The notes below the pieces were generated by a model. It saw only the letters and a list, made by a program, of their open reading frames with translations, had not been told where the DNA came from and ran no database searches. DNA of 64,000 bases, from positions 1 to 64,000 of the forward strand of contig CAZSNP010000001.1 in NCBI GenBank assembly GCA_964608265.1, in the 5' to 3' direction. Position numbers and translations under genes: made by a program. Source of the stretch: JANWXR01 sp964608265 (GTDB taxonomy: Bacteria > Chloroflexota > Anaerolineae > Anaerolineales > UBA6663). Positions 6,954 through 14,649 of the stretch are shown here, piece by piece (position 1 is the first letter of the stretch; each line of letters starts with the position of its first letter).

Positions 6954-7337
6954 ATGCGCGAGATTCTGCACATCGGTCAGGTCGGCAAGTTGCTGGGCCT
7001 GAATCCCAAGACCATTCGCTACTATGAAGAGATAGGGCTGTTGCCCAAACCCAAACGCACCCGAGGCGGATACCGTCTGTACTCACCCGCCGACGTTGAG
7101 CGAATCAACTTTATCCGCCAGGCGCGCGCGTTGGGGTTGTCGCTCGACGAAATTCGCGGCCTATTGAGACTCCGCGATGCTGGCGGGCCGCTCCCGGCCA
7201 ATTCACAGCGCCTGATCGAAGAGCAGGTGAAGCAGATCGAGCGTCACGTTGCTGACCTGCGCTGGTTGCAGCGTGAGCTGAGCAATCTCTGTGCGAAGAC
7301 ACCAAGCGATGCCGAAAACGAAGCAAGACGTGCATAA
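6954..7337 (+). CDS. MerR-family transcriptional regulator
   Basis: The 127-aa protein has a clear MerR DNA-binding domain (IGQVGKLLGLNPKTIRYYEEIGLLPKPKRT, given here as its two halves around KTIRYYE) and a dimer helix. AAAGGAG precedes ATG 6954. One cysteine (LSNLC, about residue 114) aligns roughly with the second Hg ligand of MerR. The first ligand position reads LRDAGGP with no Cys, and the C-terminal cysteine loop is missing. It has MerR-type promoters on both sides, one for itself and one for the HMA gene, so it probably regulates both. The effector is unknown. Confidence 0.8.
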   Translation: MREILHIGQVGKLLGLNPKTIRYYEEIGLLPKPKRTRGGYRLYSPADVERINFIRQARALGLSLDEIRGLLRLRDAGGPLPANSQRLIEEQVKQIERHVADLRWLQRELSNLCAKTPSDAENEARRA

Positions 7338-7369
7338 GTTGGCACGCCTCCTGACCCGAAAAGCCCCTC

Positions 7370-7400
7370 TTGACTCTCCAGTTGCTGGAAGTTGTATCAT
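7370..7400 (+). promoter_or_regulatory. MerR-type promoter for the HMA-domain gene
   Basis: TTGACT (7370-7375) and TATCAT (7395-7400) are 19 bases apart, with a CTCCAG-TTG-CTGGAA dyad in the spacer. The layout matches the two other MerR-type promoters in this cluster. Confidence 0.75.
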
Positions 7401-7401
7401 G

Positions 7402-7439
7402 ACCCTCAGACCGGCCAAATCCGTCCGAGGGTTTTCTTT
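7402..7439 (+). terminator. Terminator-like hairpin at the predicted transcript start
   Basis: ACCCTC (7402-7407) pairs with GAGGGT (7427-7432). Inner GA/TC and CGG/CCG pairs continue the stem with one mismatch and one bulge. TTTTCTTT follows. The promoter -10 box ends at 7400, so the hairpin begins before the expected +1, as at 6897. Confidence 0.6.
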
Positions 7440-7462
7440 CTCGAACCAGAGGCGAACGTCAA

Positions 7463-8083
7463 ATGCAAACTACGCAAGCGCAACCTATGGAGAAACTACA
7501 ACTCAAAGTCGGCGGGATGTCGTGTTCCTTCTGCGTCGCCAGCCTGACCGAAGCGCTGGAACGCATCGAGGGCGTGCAACCGGGACAACGACGTTATTAC
7601 CAGCAGGTCTGGTTGACCCAAGACCAGAAGCTGCTCACCAATCTGACGGAGACCTGGACGCCGGGCGATGAGAAGCACCCGCCCGAATTGTTGGCGATCA
7701 TCTCCAACCAACCCGCCGCGCGCGCCCGCCTGCGGGAATATGCTGTCCGAATGCACACCGAAGAAAGTTTCAAGGATGATAAATCTGGCGGGTTTGACAT
7801 GGCCCATACCCGCTTGCAACACGCGGATCGCCTGGAACGGCTGTTGCTGGCGCTGGCGATTGCCAAGCTCTGGTGTCACGAGCTGGGCGTGCAGGTCTTG
7901 GCACAGGGGGAAGCCGCGCGCCGGGCCATTGACCCCGGCCCCCAACGAGAATTGAGCCTGTTTCAATTGGGCCTCCGCTGGCTGAAACGTTGTGTCTCCA
8001 CCAACATCGCTTTGTTATCGGCGTTCATGGCGCGTTTGTCGCCTTTGAGACATTTCGCAGTCGTTCGTTCGGGCGTTTCATAA
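7463..8083 (+). pseudogene. HMA metal-binding domain truncated by and fused to an IS4-family transposase remnant
   Basis: Residues 9-39 are the start of a heavy-metal-associated domain: LKVGGMSCSFCVASL carries the GMxCxxC ligand motif of MerP, CopZ and P1B-ATPases. After about residue 39 (base 7580) the sequence changes abruptly to the C-terminal part of an IS4-type DDE transposase. There, YAVRMHTEESFKDDK fits the YREK signature exactly (Y-2-R-3-E-6-K), followed by SLFQLGLRWLKR. The two are in one frame. The metal gene lost the rest of its body, and the transposase lost its first two catalytic residues. Neither part should work in its original role. Confidence 0.75.
7580..8083 (+). mobile_element. 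IS4-family transposase remnant (3' part only)
   Basis: The protein segment carries the YREK motif and the conserved GGFD and SLFQLGLR stretches of IS4-type transposases, while the N-terminal DD residues are absent. No matching terminal inverted repeats could be assigned with confidence. The left junction cuts the HMA domain; the right end lies near the AbiE operon start. Confidence 0.6.
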
Positions 8084-8084
8084 A

Positions 8085-8690
8085 ATGTGTAAGGGAATCA
8101 GACAATTGAATTGGCTTCAGGTAGAGCGCGCAGTCCGGCAACATGGGCTGACCCTCTTCACTCCCCAGGACTTGCGCCACCTGCTGGGCGCGTCCGAGAT
8201 GTCAGTGCGCTTTCTGCTCACGCGGGCCAGCCAACGCGGCGATGTGATCAAGCTCCGGCGCGAGCTGTATGTCCTGCCGGACCATCCGGCGTCAGATTTG
8301 GAAATTGCTAACCGGCTCTATCCGCCTTCGTATGTTTCGTTCGAATATGCCCTCGCGTACTACCATCTGATTCCCGAAGCTGTCTATGAAGTCACCTCGG
8401 CCACGACCCGGACGAGCCGGCGCTTCGAAACGCTTGGCAAGGTTTTTACGTATCGGCATCTGAAAGCCTCTGCCTTCACCGGCTACCGTCCCGAAAAAGT
8501 GGGCGGGCGGGTGGTCCTGATCGCCGAGACCGAGAAAGCGTTGGTGGACAGTCTGTACTTTGCCAGTCTCGGCAAGCTGTCGCTGCCGGAGCGGCTGGAC
8601 ACCTCCACGCTCCAACCCGACCGCCTGCAGACCTGGGCCAATCTGTATCAACGGCCCGCGTTAGTCGAGCGTGTTGCCGCCCTCCCATGA
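8085..8690 (+). CDS. AbiEi-family antitoxin (type IV toxin-antitoxin)
   Basis: The 201-aa protein has an N-terminal winged-helix region (TPQDLRHLLGASEMSVRFLLTRASQRGDVIKLRRELYVL) and the AbiEi C-terminal domain (PPSYVSFEYALAYYHLIPE, then AETEKALVDSLYF). AbiEi represses its own operon and counteracts the AbiEii nucleotidyltransferase. The stop overlaps the toxin start as ATGA, the usual arrangement. No clear ribosome site precedes ATG 8085, so a TTG or later start is possible. The toxin partner is frameshifted, which would leave this antitoxin unopposed. Confidence 0.85.
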   Translation: MCKGIRQLNWLQVERAVRQHGLTLFTPQDLRHLLGASEMSVRFLLTRASQRGDVIKLRRELYVLPDHPASDLEIANRLYPPSYVSFEYALAYYHLIPEAVYEVTSATTRTSRRFETLGKVFTYRHLKASAFTGYRPEKVGGRVVLIAETEKALVDSLYFASLGKLSLPERLDTSTLQPDRLQTWANLYQRPALVERVAALP

Positions 8691-9452
8691 TTAGTCAAGA
8701 AAGCCTGAGTCAGGCCGCCCGCACCCAGCAGACGACCGAAATCAACGTCGCCCGCGAACACTTGGCCGTAGGGCCAAGTGTGCCAGCATTTGTTTCTGAG
8801 CGCCTTCTTTCGCCAAGCAGGCAGTGAGCAGGTCATGTTCAAAGGCGGCACGGCCTTACGGATTGTGTTCGGCAGCCCGCGCTTTTCGAAGGATTTGGAT
8901 TTCTCTGGCTTTGGGATCACGGTGAGCTCGATTGAGAATTGGGTTCTCGAAGCGACGAATGACATCGAGCAGCATGGAATTGCGGTACAACTGGAAGAGA
9001 GCAAGACCACCTCGGGGGGCTATCTGGCTACGCTGGACTGCGCCCTCTACGGTTACCCGGTGAGAATTCTGATCGAGATTTCGCTGCGTGCTCAAAGAAA
9101 GGGCGCATCCAAGAGTAGTACGGTCAGCGGCCAGGGGATGTTGATTACGCCGGAGTTTCTGCCGGCTTACACGCTCACGCTGTTGCCCGAACCCCGGCTC
9201 ATCGAAGAGAAGCTCAACGCGCTGGTCACCCGCGGCAAGCCCCGCGATTACTTCGACGTGTATTTCTTGCTGCGCAAAGGGATGATCAGCGTCGAACAAA
9301 AACCACGGCTGGCTGAAGTGAAGCAGCGGCTCCTGGCCTCCAGAGTGAACTTCCAGCGTGAGCTTGCCACTTTTCTACCCCGTTCGCATCACGCTGTGCT
9401 CAAGGATTTCCGTCAGACCCTGGAAGCCGAACTCAAGCGCCATGCCGTGTAA
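8687..9452 (+). pseudogene. AbiEii nucleotidyltransferase toxin, frameshifted by a 16-bp palindromic insertion
   Basis: From ATG 8687 the frame reads MISQESLSQAARTQQTTEINVAREHL and then runs into unrelated sequence. The expected continuation CQHLFLSAFFRQAGSEQ resumes at 8781 in the next frame. Removing bases 8765-8780 joins the two exactly (REHL-CQHLF), as expected for AbiEii. The rest holds the nucleotidyltransferase motif FKGGTALR and FSKDLDF and ends normally at 9452. AbiEii toxins modify tRNA with NTPs. As read, the toxin is inactive unless ribosomes start at GTG 8778, which would still keep the catalytic motif. Confidence 0.8.
8759..8780. repeat. Palindromic insertion inside abiEii
   Basis: Perfect 9-bp arms CACTTGGCC and GGCCAAGTG flank a GTAG loop. 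The first six bases (CAC TTG) are normal coding sequence; the next 16 are the inserted part. It looks like a copy of the local bases in inverted form plus a loop. Confidence 0.8.
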
Positions 9453-9553
9453 GGTCAGAGTGGGCAAGGATCACAGTTGGAACCCGTCGCTCGTTGAACA
9501 AGGCGGAAAGGGTGGCGGGCTTTTGGGGTCTTAGGAGAGGCTATAATCGCGCC

Positions 9554-10036
9554 ATGAGTTGGGAAACGATCCGCCGTCGTCGGTTACCTTTGCACCCTTT
9601 GCGCGGGACCTGGCAAGTCGTGGCCCTGGCCCATCCCGAGGAGTCTGACCCTGCGGCCACCTTTGTCCTTCCCCGCTCCGCGAGGACGGGCGACACCCCC
9701 GGCCCCGAAGGGGCCGGACAGGGTGTGGTGTGGATCGAGTTGGATGCGCTGAAGTTCTCCGCGCTCAACGGACTGCACCGTGTGTCTCTCGTCAATACTG
9801 ACGAGCAAGGGGTCGAGATTGATTTCTGGACTGCTTGTCTCGACATCACGGAGCAAGGCCAGATGGTGTCCTTCCCCGCCTGGACCCTTGAGCAATTCTT
9901 TGAGCACAACGGCCAGCGCCCCCTTGAAGCGGTGACGCCGCTCGATGAGCGCCAACTCCTTCTCACGGCCTGGCATGGTTGGGATCGCGTGACGCCGCGG
10001 CAGTTCCGGCTGACCAAAACCAGCGGCGAGCTTTGA
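9554..10036 (+). CDS. Hypothetical protein, 160 aa
   Basis: I do not recognise a family. ATG 9554 (MSWETIRRRRLPL) is preferred over an upstream TTG at 9494, because a consensus -10 TATAAT lies at 9542-9547, only 6 bases before the ATG, so transcripts may be leaderless. The protein is soluble, with a Gly/Pro-rich insert near residue 45 (GDTPGPEGAGQG) and no obvious catalytic motif. The next gene follows after about 40 bases on the same strand and may be co-transcribed. Confidence 0.6.
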   Translation: MSWETIRRRRLPLHPLRGTWQVVALAHPEESDPAATFVLPRSARTGDTPGPEGAGQGVVWIELDALKFSALNGLHRVSLVNTDEQGVEIDFWTACLDITEQGQMVSFPAWTLEQFFEHNGQRPLEAVTPLDERQLLLTAWHGWDRVTPRQFRLTKTSGEL

Positions 10037-10079
10037 AGGCTGCGGCTTGAAGCGGCCGAACGTGAAAGGATTAGCTGTC

Positions 10080-11710
10080 ATGCGTTGCCCACGCTGCGAC
10101 AAGACCATTTCCCAGAAGGATCGCTTCTGCCGTTATTGCGGCAACGCGGTGACGCCCGACGTCATTCAAGCCAGCCGGTTGCGAGAAGAGGAACGCTGGC
10201 ATGGCCTGTTAGCTCAGAGGATCGTCGCGCGGTGTGAGCCCGCATCTGGAACGTGGGGCGCCCACATTTATGAGAGCCATTCCGTGAGCGACCACCCGCG
10301 CTCTCGGCCACGCGGCTGCCCGGAGTGGGTGGCAGCAGGGGACTGGGACCGCTGGTTTCATGAAGGCGTGGTAGTGTGGGACAACACCGCCCAGCGGATC
10401 GGGGCGATTCCTTCTGCCGAAGCCGTGAAACTGATCGAAACCGTTCTGAGCGGCGACGAGTGGAAGATGAGCGGTATTCCCGTGATCGAGCGTACGAAGG
10501 TCGTTACCGGGTCGTCCCCGCCGCCGGCCAAACGGTCGAAGAAAAAGGTGGCTGCGCCAGAGCCATCTTCTGAGCAGCGCGAGGAGGAGGTGCATGAAGA
10601 CGAGCGTCTGTGGCTGACGGGTGCGGCGGCAGAGGAATTCGCCGTCCTCTTGCGCACCCACGAGGCCTTGCTCCGGCGCATGGCGGCTGACCGGGAGCGG
10701 CATGCCCAGGAGGCTTTCCGACAGGCCTGGGAGATGTTGTTTCGGCCGGCAATGTGTTTGTCGCCGACGTGCCGCCCGACCGCGTCGCAATCAAGCTGAT
10801 GGAGGACGGGATGTGGTGGCAGCCGATCCTGGAGCGGCCCGGTCATTTCAAGTCAGACCACAAGCGCTTCCTTAGCCTGGAGGAGGCGCTGACCTGGGCC
10901 GAAGCGGAACTGCCACGCCTGCGGCGTGAAGAGGAAGAGGCGACGCGAAAGCAGGACGAAGAGGAGGCAGCCGACCTGGCGCGCATCGCGGCGCTCGACG
11001 CAGGGGATCTGACGCCCTTCTGGATTGACCCGACTGCTTTAGAGCCCACTCACATTACCTATCGCGCGTACATCGAACTAGAGTACGGGCCGGCGGCGAG
11101 CAAGAAGGAAGAGATTTCGTTTGGCGAGTATTGGCACTTCGACCAGACGTATTTCACGGCGGCGCAGCTCGCCGTGGAACTGCGCCTGAGCCTGGCCCAG
11201 GTGGAGGTCGAACAACCGATCCCGGAAATGGGGATGTATCGCATTTACTCGCGCGTCACCTATCCCGACGCGCCGTTGGCCGCGGCCCAGGCGCAGCAGT
11301 TGTGGGACCAGACTGCCATCCTGGAGCGGTTTGCCGAGAAGAAAGTCGAGCGGGCCCGCTTTGGCTATCAGGAGATCGAGACGAAGTACTGCGTCTGGCT
11401 GGGGTGGGTGGAACACACGCCCAGGCCTCACTGGACGCGCCAGGAGAGCCGCCCGGAGTACATGAAAGAGCGGGCAATGGAAGAGACGCTGTGCGCCGCG
11501 CTTGATGTGAACGGGTATCGGAAATACTTTCAGATCGGCTTCAGCCTGTTGTCCGATGAAAGTTTGCTCTGGAAATTGCACTACCGCCGCAGTCAATCCA
11601 AATTCACTCCGGCCGAGCTGCGGGCGAAAAGTCAGAAATGGTTGCAGGATCATCCACAAGAGTCTTTGAGTCGGAAGTCGAAAAAGGCCAAAGCTGCAAC
11701 ATCGAGCTGA
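10080..11710 (+). pseudogene. Zinc-ribbon-headed large hypothetical protein split by a 1-nt frameshift
   Basis: Two overlapping frames (10080-10799 and 10754-11710) look like one gene. The first begins MRCPRCDKTISQKDRFCRYCGNAV, a classic zinc ribbon, and ends in low-quality sequence after WEMLFRP. The second starts without a ribosome site, but read just upstream it gives GNVFVADVPPDRVAIK, which joins naturally to RP. Loss of one G in CCGGCAAT (about 10746-10751) would explain the break. The joined protein would be about 540 aa with a Glu/Lys-rich middle. Function is unknown. The frameshift could also be an assembly error. Confidence 0.6.
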
Positions 11711-11725
11711 GGGGGCCGCCACTAC

Positions 11726-11914
11726 CTACATCGCGACCCGACCTGACCGCAAGTCACGCAGGTGGCCTTGCCACTTGACCTTGCCGCGCAGGCGGCGCGC
11801 GCCGGTCTGCGCCTTGACCTGAATCAGCAACCGCAAGCCAGCCTCGACCACGGCCTTCTTGGTGGGTAGGCCGGTCACCTGCATAGCTCGTTCCAGCAAC
11901 TCATCATCAATCAT
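11726..11914 (-). CDS. VapB-type (DUF2191) antitoxin, orphan
   Basis: This 62-aa protein begins MIDDELLERAMQVTGLPTKKAVVEAGLRLL, the ribbon-helix-helix DNA-binding pattern of VapB antitoxins, and ends with GHLRDLRSGR, the VapC-binding tail. In-frame codons just upstream (TRTNI) match the usual VapB N-terminus, but no start codon lies there. No vapC gene follows; the bases downstream are the 3' end of a plus-strand gene. It is either an orphan antitoxin or what remains of a lost pair. Confidence 0.75.
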   Translation of the reverse strand: MIDDELLERAMQVTGLPTKKAVVEAGLRLLIQVKAQTGARRLRGKVKWQGHLRDLRSGRVAM

Positions 11915-12097
11915 AATGTTGGTCCGCGTGAGGGCCGCCTGGCCTGAGGTAGGCCAGGTGGAGGGTGCTGGCTGTTCATGGATGAGTAAATTGTTTGCTT
12001 GTCTTTAAAGTGCTGGGCTAAACCTGGGATGACATGCCAGTCCGCGGAGCGTGAACATCAAGGCTCTAATACTGATAGCGACTTGTAGACAGGTATT

Positions 12098-12586
12098 TCA
12101 TTCGGCTTCGCCAGCGCTCTTGAGAACGGAGGTGTAGAGGGTTTCGCTGAGGTATAGGCTGTGCTCACGCAACTGGTCGAGCATCGGCTTGATTTCAGTG
12201 AGATGCCCCGCTTCTTTGGCTAGCAACAGAACACCCAGTGTGCCGATGACAGGCAAGCCCATCGCCTCGGCCACGTGGCGCGCGGCCAAGTCATCCAAAA
12301 CAATCCAATGAGGCGTTTCTTGTTGAGCGAGCGCGATGGCTTCGCTTTCACCCAGATCGAGGGTTTCGTTCAGCAAGCGGATGGCGCTGGTGTCGCTCGG
12401 ACGCTGCTCCACAATCCACCCCTGTGCGATGGCCGTTTGCACCGCAGCAAGCGCGGGTTCGTTCACGACCTCAGCGCGAACCGCTGGCGGGATGAGGATG
12501 TTGTTGAAGAGATGGTGTAACAGCTCCAATTGCCCAATGTCGGCCAGCGCGATCAGCGGGCCAGTATTGGAGATGACAGGAGGCAT
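12098..12586 (-). CDS. DUF3368 PIN-like toxin
   Basis: The 162-aa protein begins MPPVISNTGPLIALADIGQLELL, the start of the DUF3368 family (a PIN-domain nuclease relative). Acidic residues are at expected places: SNTGP near the start, ESEAIALA at about 80 and VLDDLAAR at about 97. It follows a UPF0175 gene by six bases, the standard UPF0175/DUF3368 toxin-antitoxin pair. A ribonuclease role is inferred from the PIN fold. The frame is intact, so this is the only apparently complete toxin-antitoxin pair in the island. Confidence 0.85.
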   Translation of the reverse strand: MPPVISNTGPLIALADIGQLELLHHLFNNILIPPAVRAEVVNEPALAAVQTAIAQGWIVEQRPSDTSAIRLLNETLDLGESEAIALAQQETPHWIVLDDLAARHVAEAMGLPVIGTLGVLLLAKEAGHLTEIKPMLDQLREHSLYLSETLYTSVLKSAGEAE

Positions 12587-12592
12587 CGCGGT

Positions 12593-12874
12593 TCACACGC
12601 CCGAGGTGTCACTGGCGCGAATGCGGGCAACTTCGGCTTCCCACTCCTCAGGGTCAAGGCGAAAGTAGGGAATGCCTTTGCGTGCGAGCAAAGCGATGAA
12701 ACCGCGTCGGGTCAATCCCAGAAGTTCAGCTGCCTTACCGCCCGAGATACGCGCTTCCTGGAACAGGCCCAGGATGATATACTCGCGGGCGGTCTCGGTG
12801 GCTTGAGCCGGCGCGCCCAGCAGGGCGATGAACTCGCGGGGAAGGATAATAGGGATAGTGAGGGTATCACTCAT
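12593..12874 (-). CDS. UPF0175 antitoxin
   Basis: This protein is 93 aa from ATG 12874 (MSDTLTIPIILPREF). The upstream ATG at 12895 lies at the predicted transcription start and is less likely. The sequence REYIILGLFQEARISGGKAAELLGLTRRGFIALLARKGI is the UPF0175 helix-turn-helix pattern (it binds operator DNA and the toxin). It ends six bases before the DUF3368 gene. A near-consensus promoter precedes it and is probably autorepressed. Confidence 0.85.
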   Translation of the reverse strand: MSDTLTIPIILPREFIALLGAPAQATETAREYIILGLFQEARISGGKAAELLGLTRRGFIALLARKGIPYFRLDPEEWEAEVARIRASDTSGV

Positions 12875-12900
12875 TGGACTTTCGAGCCCTTTCACAGATG

Positions 12901-12929
12901 ATTATAGTGGTAAGGGGCTAGGTTGGCAA
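12901..12929 (-). promoter_or_regulatory. Promoter of the UPF0175/DUF3368 pair
   Basis: On the minus strand, TTGCCA (12929-12924) and TATAAT (12906-12901) are 17 bases apart. The start of transcription would fall near 12894, giving a leader of about 20 bases to ATG 12874. Confidence 0.7.
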
Positions 12930-13149
12930 TTGGCGCGCCAAGTCATATATCAAAAGGGGTCTTGCGTCAGCGCGCAAAATCCGTTATTGTATTAACCACA
13001 ACTCATCAAGTGCTTTGGGATCGGCTGTCGTCAAAGTCAGTTTTCAGCCGCCCCAACGAGCGAAAAGTAGACGTTCTGAGAGCATAACTCACACCTGCCC
13101 AGACCGCAGCGGAGTGTGTCAATAGGTCCTGGACACCGGCGGCGGGAAA

Positions 13150-14169
13150 TTACTGTAGCTCCTGGGTGTCGGACCTCGCTTTCTCCGCTGGGCCGGGCGG
13201 GTTGATCCAGACTTGAGCTGGAACGGTCGGCGGCTTGGGCAAGCCCTTCACGAAGCGCTCCGGGTGGGCCTGATACGCCTGGTGCAGGACCTGCTGGCGC
13301 TGAGCGACGAGGGCCGGCGCCAGGCCGAAGTGGACGGCCGCCGGGGTCATCAAGCCGAGCCCGGTGTGGTAGTGCTCGAAGTTGTACCAGCGGAAGAACT
13401 GCTGGCCCCAGGCCCGCGCATCCAGTTCACACCCGAAACGTTCGGGAAAGGTGGGGTGGTACTTGAGCGTCTTGAACTGGGCTTCGGAAAACGGGTTGTC
13501 GTCGGGCGTGCGCGGCCGGCTGAGGCTGGGCAACACCCCCAAGTCGGCATACAGCAGGGTGAGCGACTTGGCTTTCATCGGCGCGCCGCGATCGGAGTGA
13601 ACGGCGAGTTGCTCGCGGCCGATCTGCTGGCGGGCACAGGTTTCGCCGATCAACTGCTCGGCCAGGGCAGCACTTTCGCGGCTGGCGATCATCCAGCCGA
13701 CCACGAAGCGGCTGAACAGGTCGAGGATCACGTACAGGCAGAAGTAGGCCCAATTCACCGGGCCGGGCAGTTTGGTAATGTCCCAAGTCCAGACCTGGTT
13801 GGGGCCGGTGGCCACCAGCACCGGTTTGGGATAGGCCGGGTGGCGGAGTTGGTTGCGGCGCTCGCGGATCTCCTGGTTTTCCCGGAGAATCCGGTACATC
13901 GTCGTTACCGAGCACAGGTACTGGCCGGCATCCAGCCAGGCCGCAAAGACTTCGCGCGGAGCCTGGTCCTGAAAGCGCTCGCTGTTCAGGGTCTGCCGGA
14001 CCAACGCCTTTTCTTCGGCGGCCAGGGCGCGCGGTGGCGCGGCCGGCCGGCGCGTTTTCGGCGTCCGTGGTTGACGCGCGGCGTATAGGCTGCTGCGCGG
14101 CACGCTCAGGGCATCACAAGCGCGGGTCACGCCGACTTGCTCGGCCAGGATTTCCACCCGCTGCCTCAC
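13150..14169 (-). CDS. IS3-family transposase OrfB (DDE integrase domain)
   Basis: The 339-aa protein has the rve integrase core: TWDITKL (first Asp), LAVHSDRGAPM (second Asp) and DDNPFSEAQFKTLKY (Glu), forming the DDE triad. An N-terminal HTH_21 region (EVFAAWLDAGQYLCSVTTMYRIL) precedes it. It starts at GTG 14169, overlapping the stop of OrfA by four bases, so coupling or frameshifting may link the two. It cuts and joins the IS ends. Confidence 0.9.
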   Translation of the reverse strand: MRQRVEILAEQVGVTRACDALSVPRSSLYAARQPRTPKTRRPAAPPRALAAEEKALVRQTLNSERFQDQAPREVFAAWLDAGQYLCSVTTMYRILRENQEIRERRNQLRHPAYPKPVLVATGPNQVWTWDITKLPGPVNWAYFCLYVILDLFSRFVVGWMIASRESAALAEQLIGETCARQQIGREQLAVHSDRGAPMKAKSLTLLYADLGVLPSLSRPRTPDDNPFSEAQFKTLKYHPTFPERFGCELDARAWGQQFFRWYNFEHYHTGLGLMTPAAVHFGLAPALVAQRQQVLHQAYQAHPERFVKGLPKPPTVPAQVWINPPGPAEKARSDTQELQ

Positions 14170-14585
14170 TTCCGCTCGGGCACTTCCGGGATCGGCTGAT
14201 TGAGCAGCACGAGCAGCTTTTTTTGGGCGTCGATAATCAGCTCCGCTCGGTCCAGCCGGCTCTGGAGCTTGCTGTTCTCACGTTTGAGCCGGGCCAGCTC
14301 TTCGGCCTGCGGGTCGGTCTTGCGGCCGCGCTTCTTGGGTGCCAGGGCCGCCAGTTGGCCCTTCTCGCGCTGCTTGCGCCAAGTGGTCAGATGCGACGAG
14401 TACAGGCCTTCGCGCCGCAACAGGGCACCGAGTTCGCCCTCCGTGCACCGCTCGGCAGCTTGCAGGATGCGCAACTTGTACTCAGCCGAGAACTGCCGGC
14501 GGGCCGGGCGCGCGACGACCTCGCTGCCCGCCGCCCCCGCGGGGGCGGCGGGCAGCGAGCCATGGGTAGGCATAGACTGTGGCAT
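14166..14585 (-). CDS. IS3-family transposase OrfA (helix-turn-helix)
   Basis: The 139-aa protein has a transposase_8 HTH (RRQFSAEYKLRILQAAERCTEGELGALLRREGLYSSHLTTWRKQ) and a leucine-rich coiled coil (LARLKRENSKLQSRLDRAELII) for multimerisation. OrfA binds the terminal repeats. A 40-bp perfect palindrome lies within codons about 10-22 and would form a very stable mRNA hairpin just after the start. It lies about 60 bases from the right inverted repeat. Confidence 0.85.
   Translation of the reverse strand: MPQSMPTHGSLPAAPAGAAGSEVVARPARRQFSAEYKLRILQAAERCTEGELGALLRREGLYSSHLTTWRKQREKGQLAALAPKKRGRKTDPQAEELARLKRENSKLQSRLDRAELIIDAQKKLLVLLNQPIPEVPERK
14520..14559. repeat. 40-bp perfect GC palindrome inside IS orfA
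   Basis: The stretch from 14520 to 14559 is its own reverse complement, with 19-bp GC-rich arms (starting CTCGCTGCCC) around a central GC. In the mRNA it would fold into a long hairpin over the first part of orfA. Confidence 0.9.
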
Positions 14586-14649
14586 GGTGGTCTCCTTACC
14601 GCCCTACACTAAATTATAGGTGGGCGGTGTCCAGACCATCATAGACACA

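Larger units (their letters stand above)
13115..14649 (-). mobile_element. IS3-family insertion sequence, 1,535 bp, with 3-bp target duplication
   Basis: The ends read TGTGTCAATAGGTCCTGGAC on the left and, in reverse complement, TGTGTCTATGATGGTCTGGA on the right. They are imperfect terminal inverted repeats beginning TG as in IS3 elements, and both continue to GACACCG. GAG precedes the left end (13112-13114) and follows the right end (14650-14652). Two overlapping ORFs encode OrfA and OrfB. The element interrupts a truncated integrase gene and looks intact and recent. Confidence 0.85.

Noticed and set aside
6954..7337. Calling the second regulator a true mercury MerR
   Set aside because: The first Hg-binding cysteine and the C-terminal cysteine loop are absent, so only the family can be claimed.
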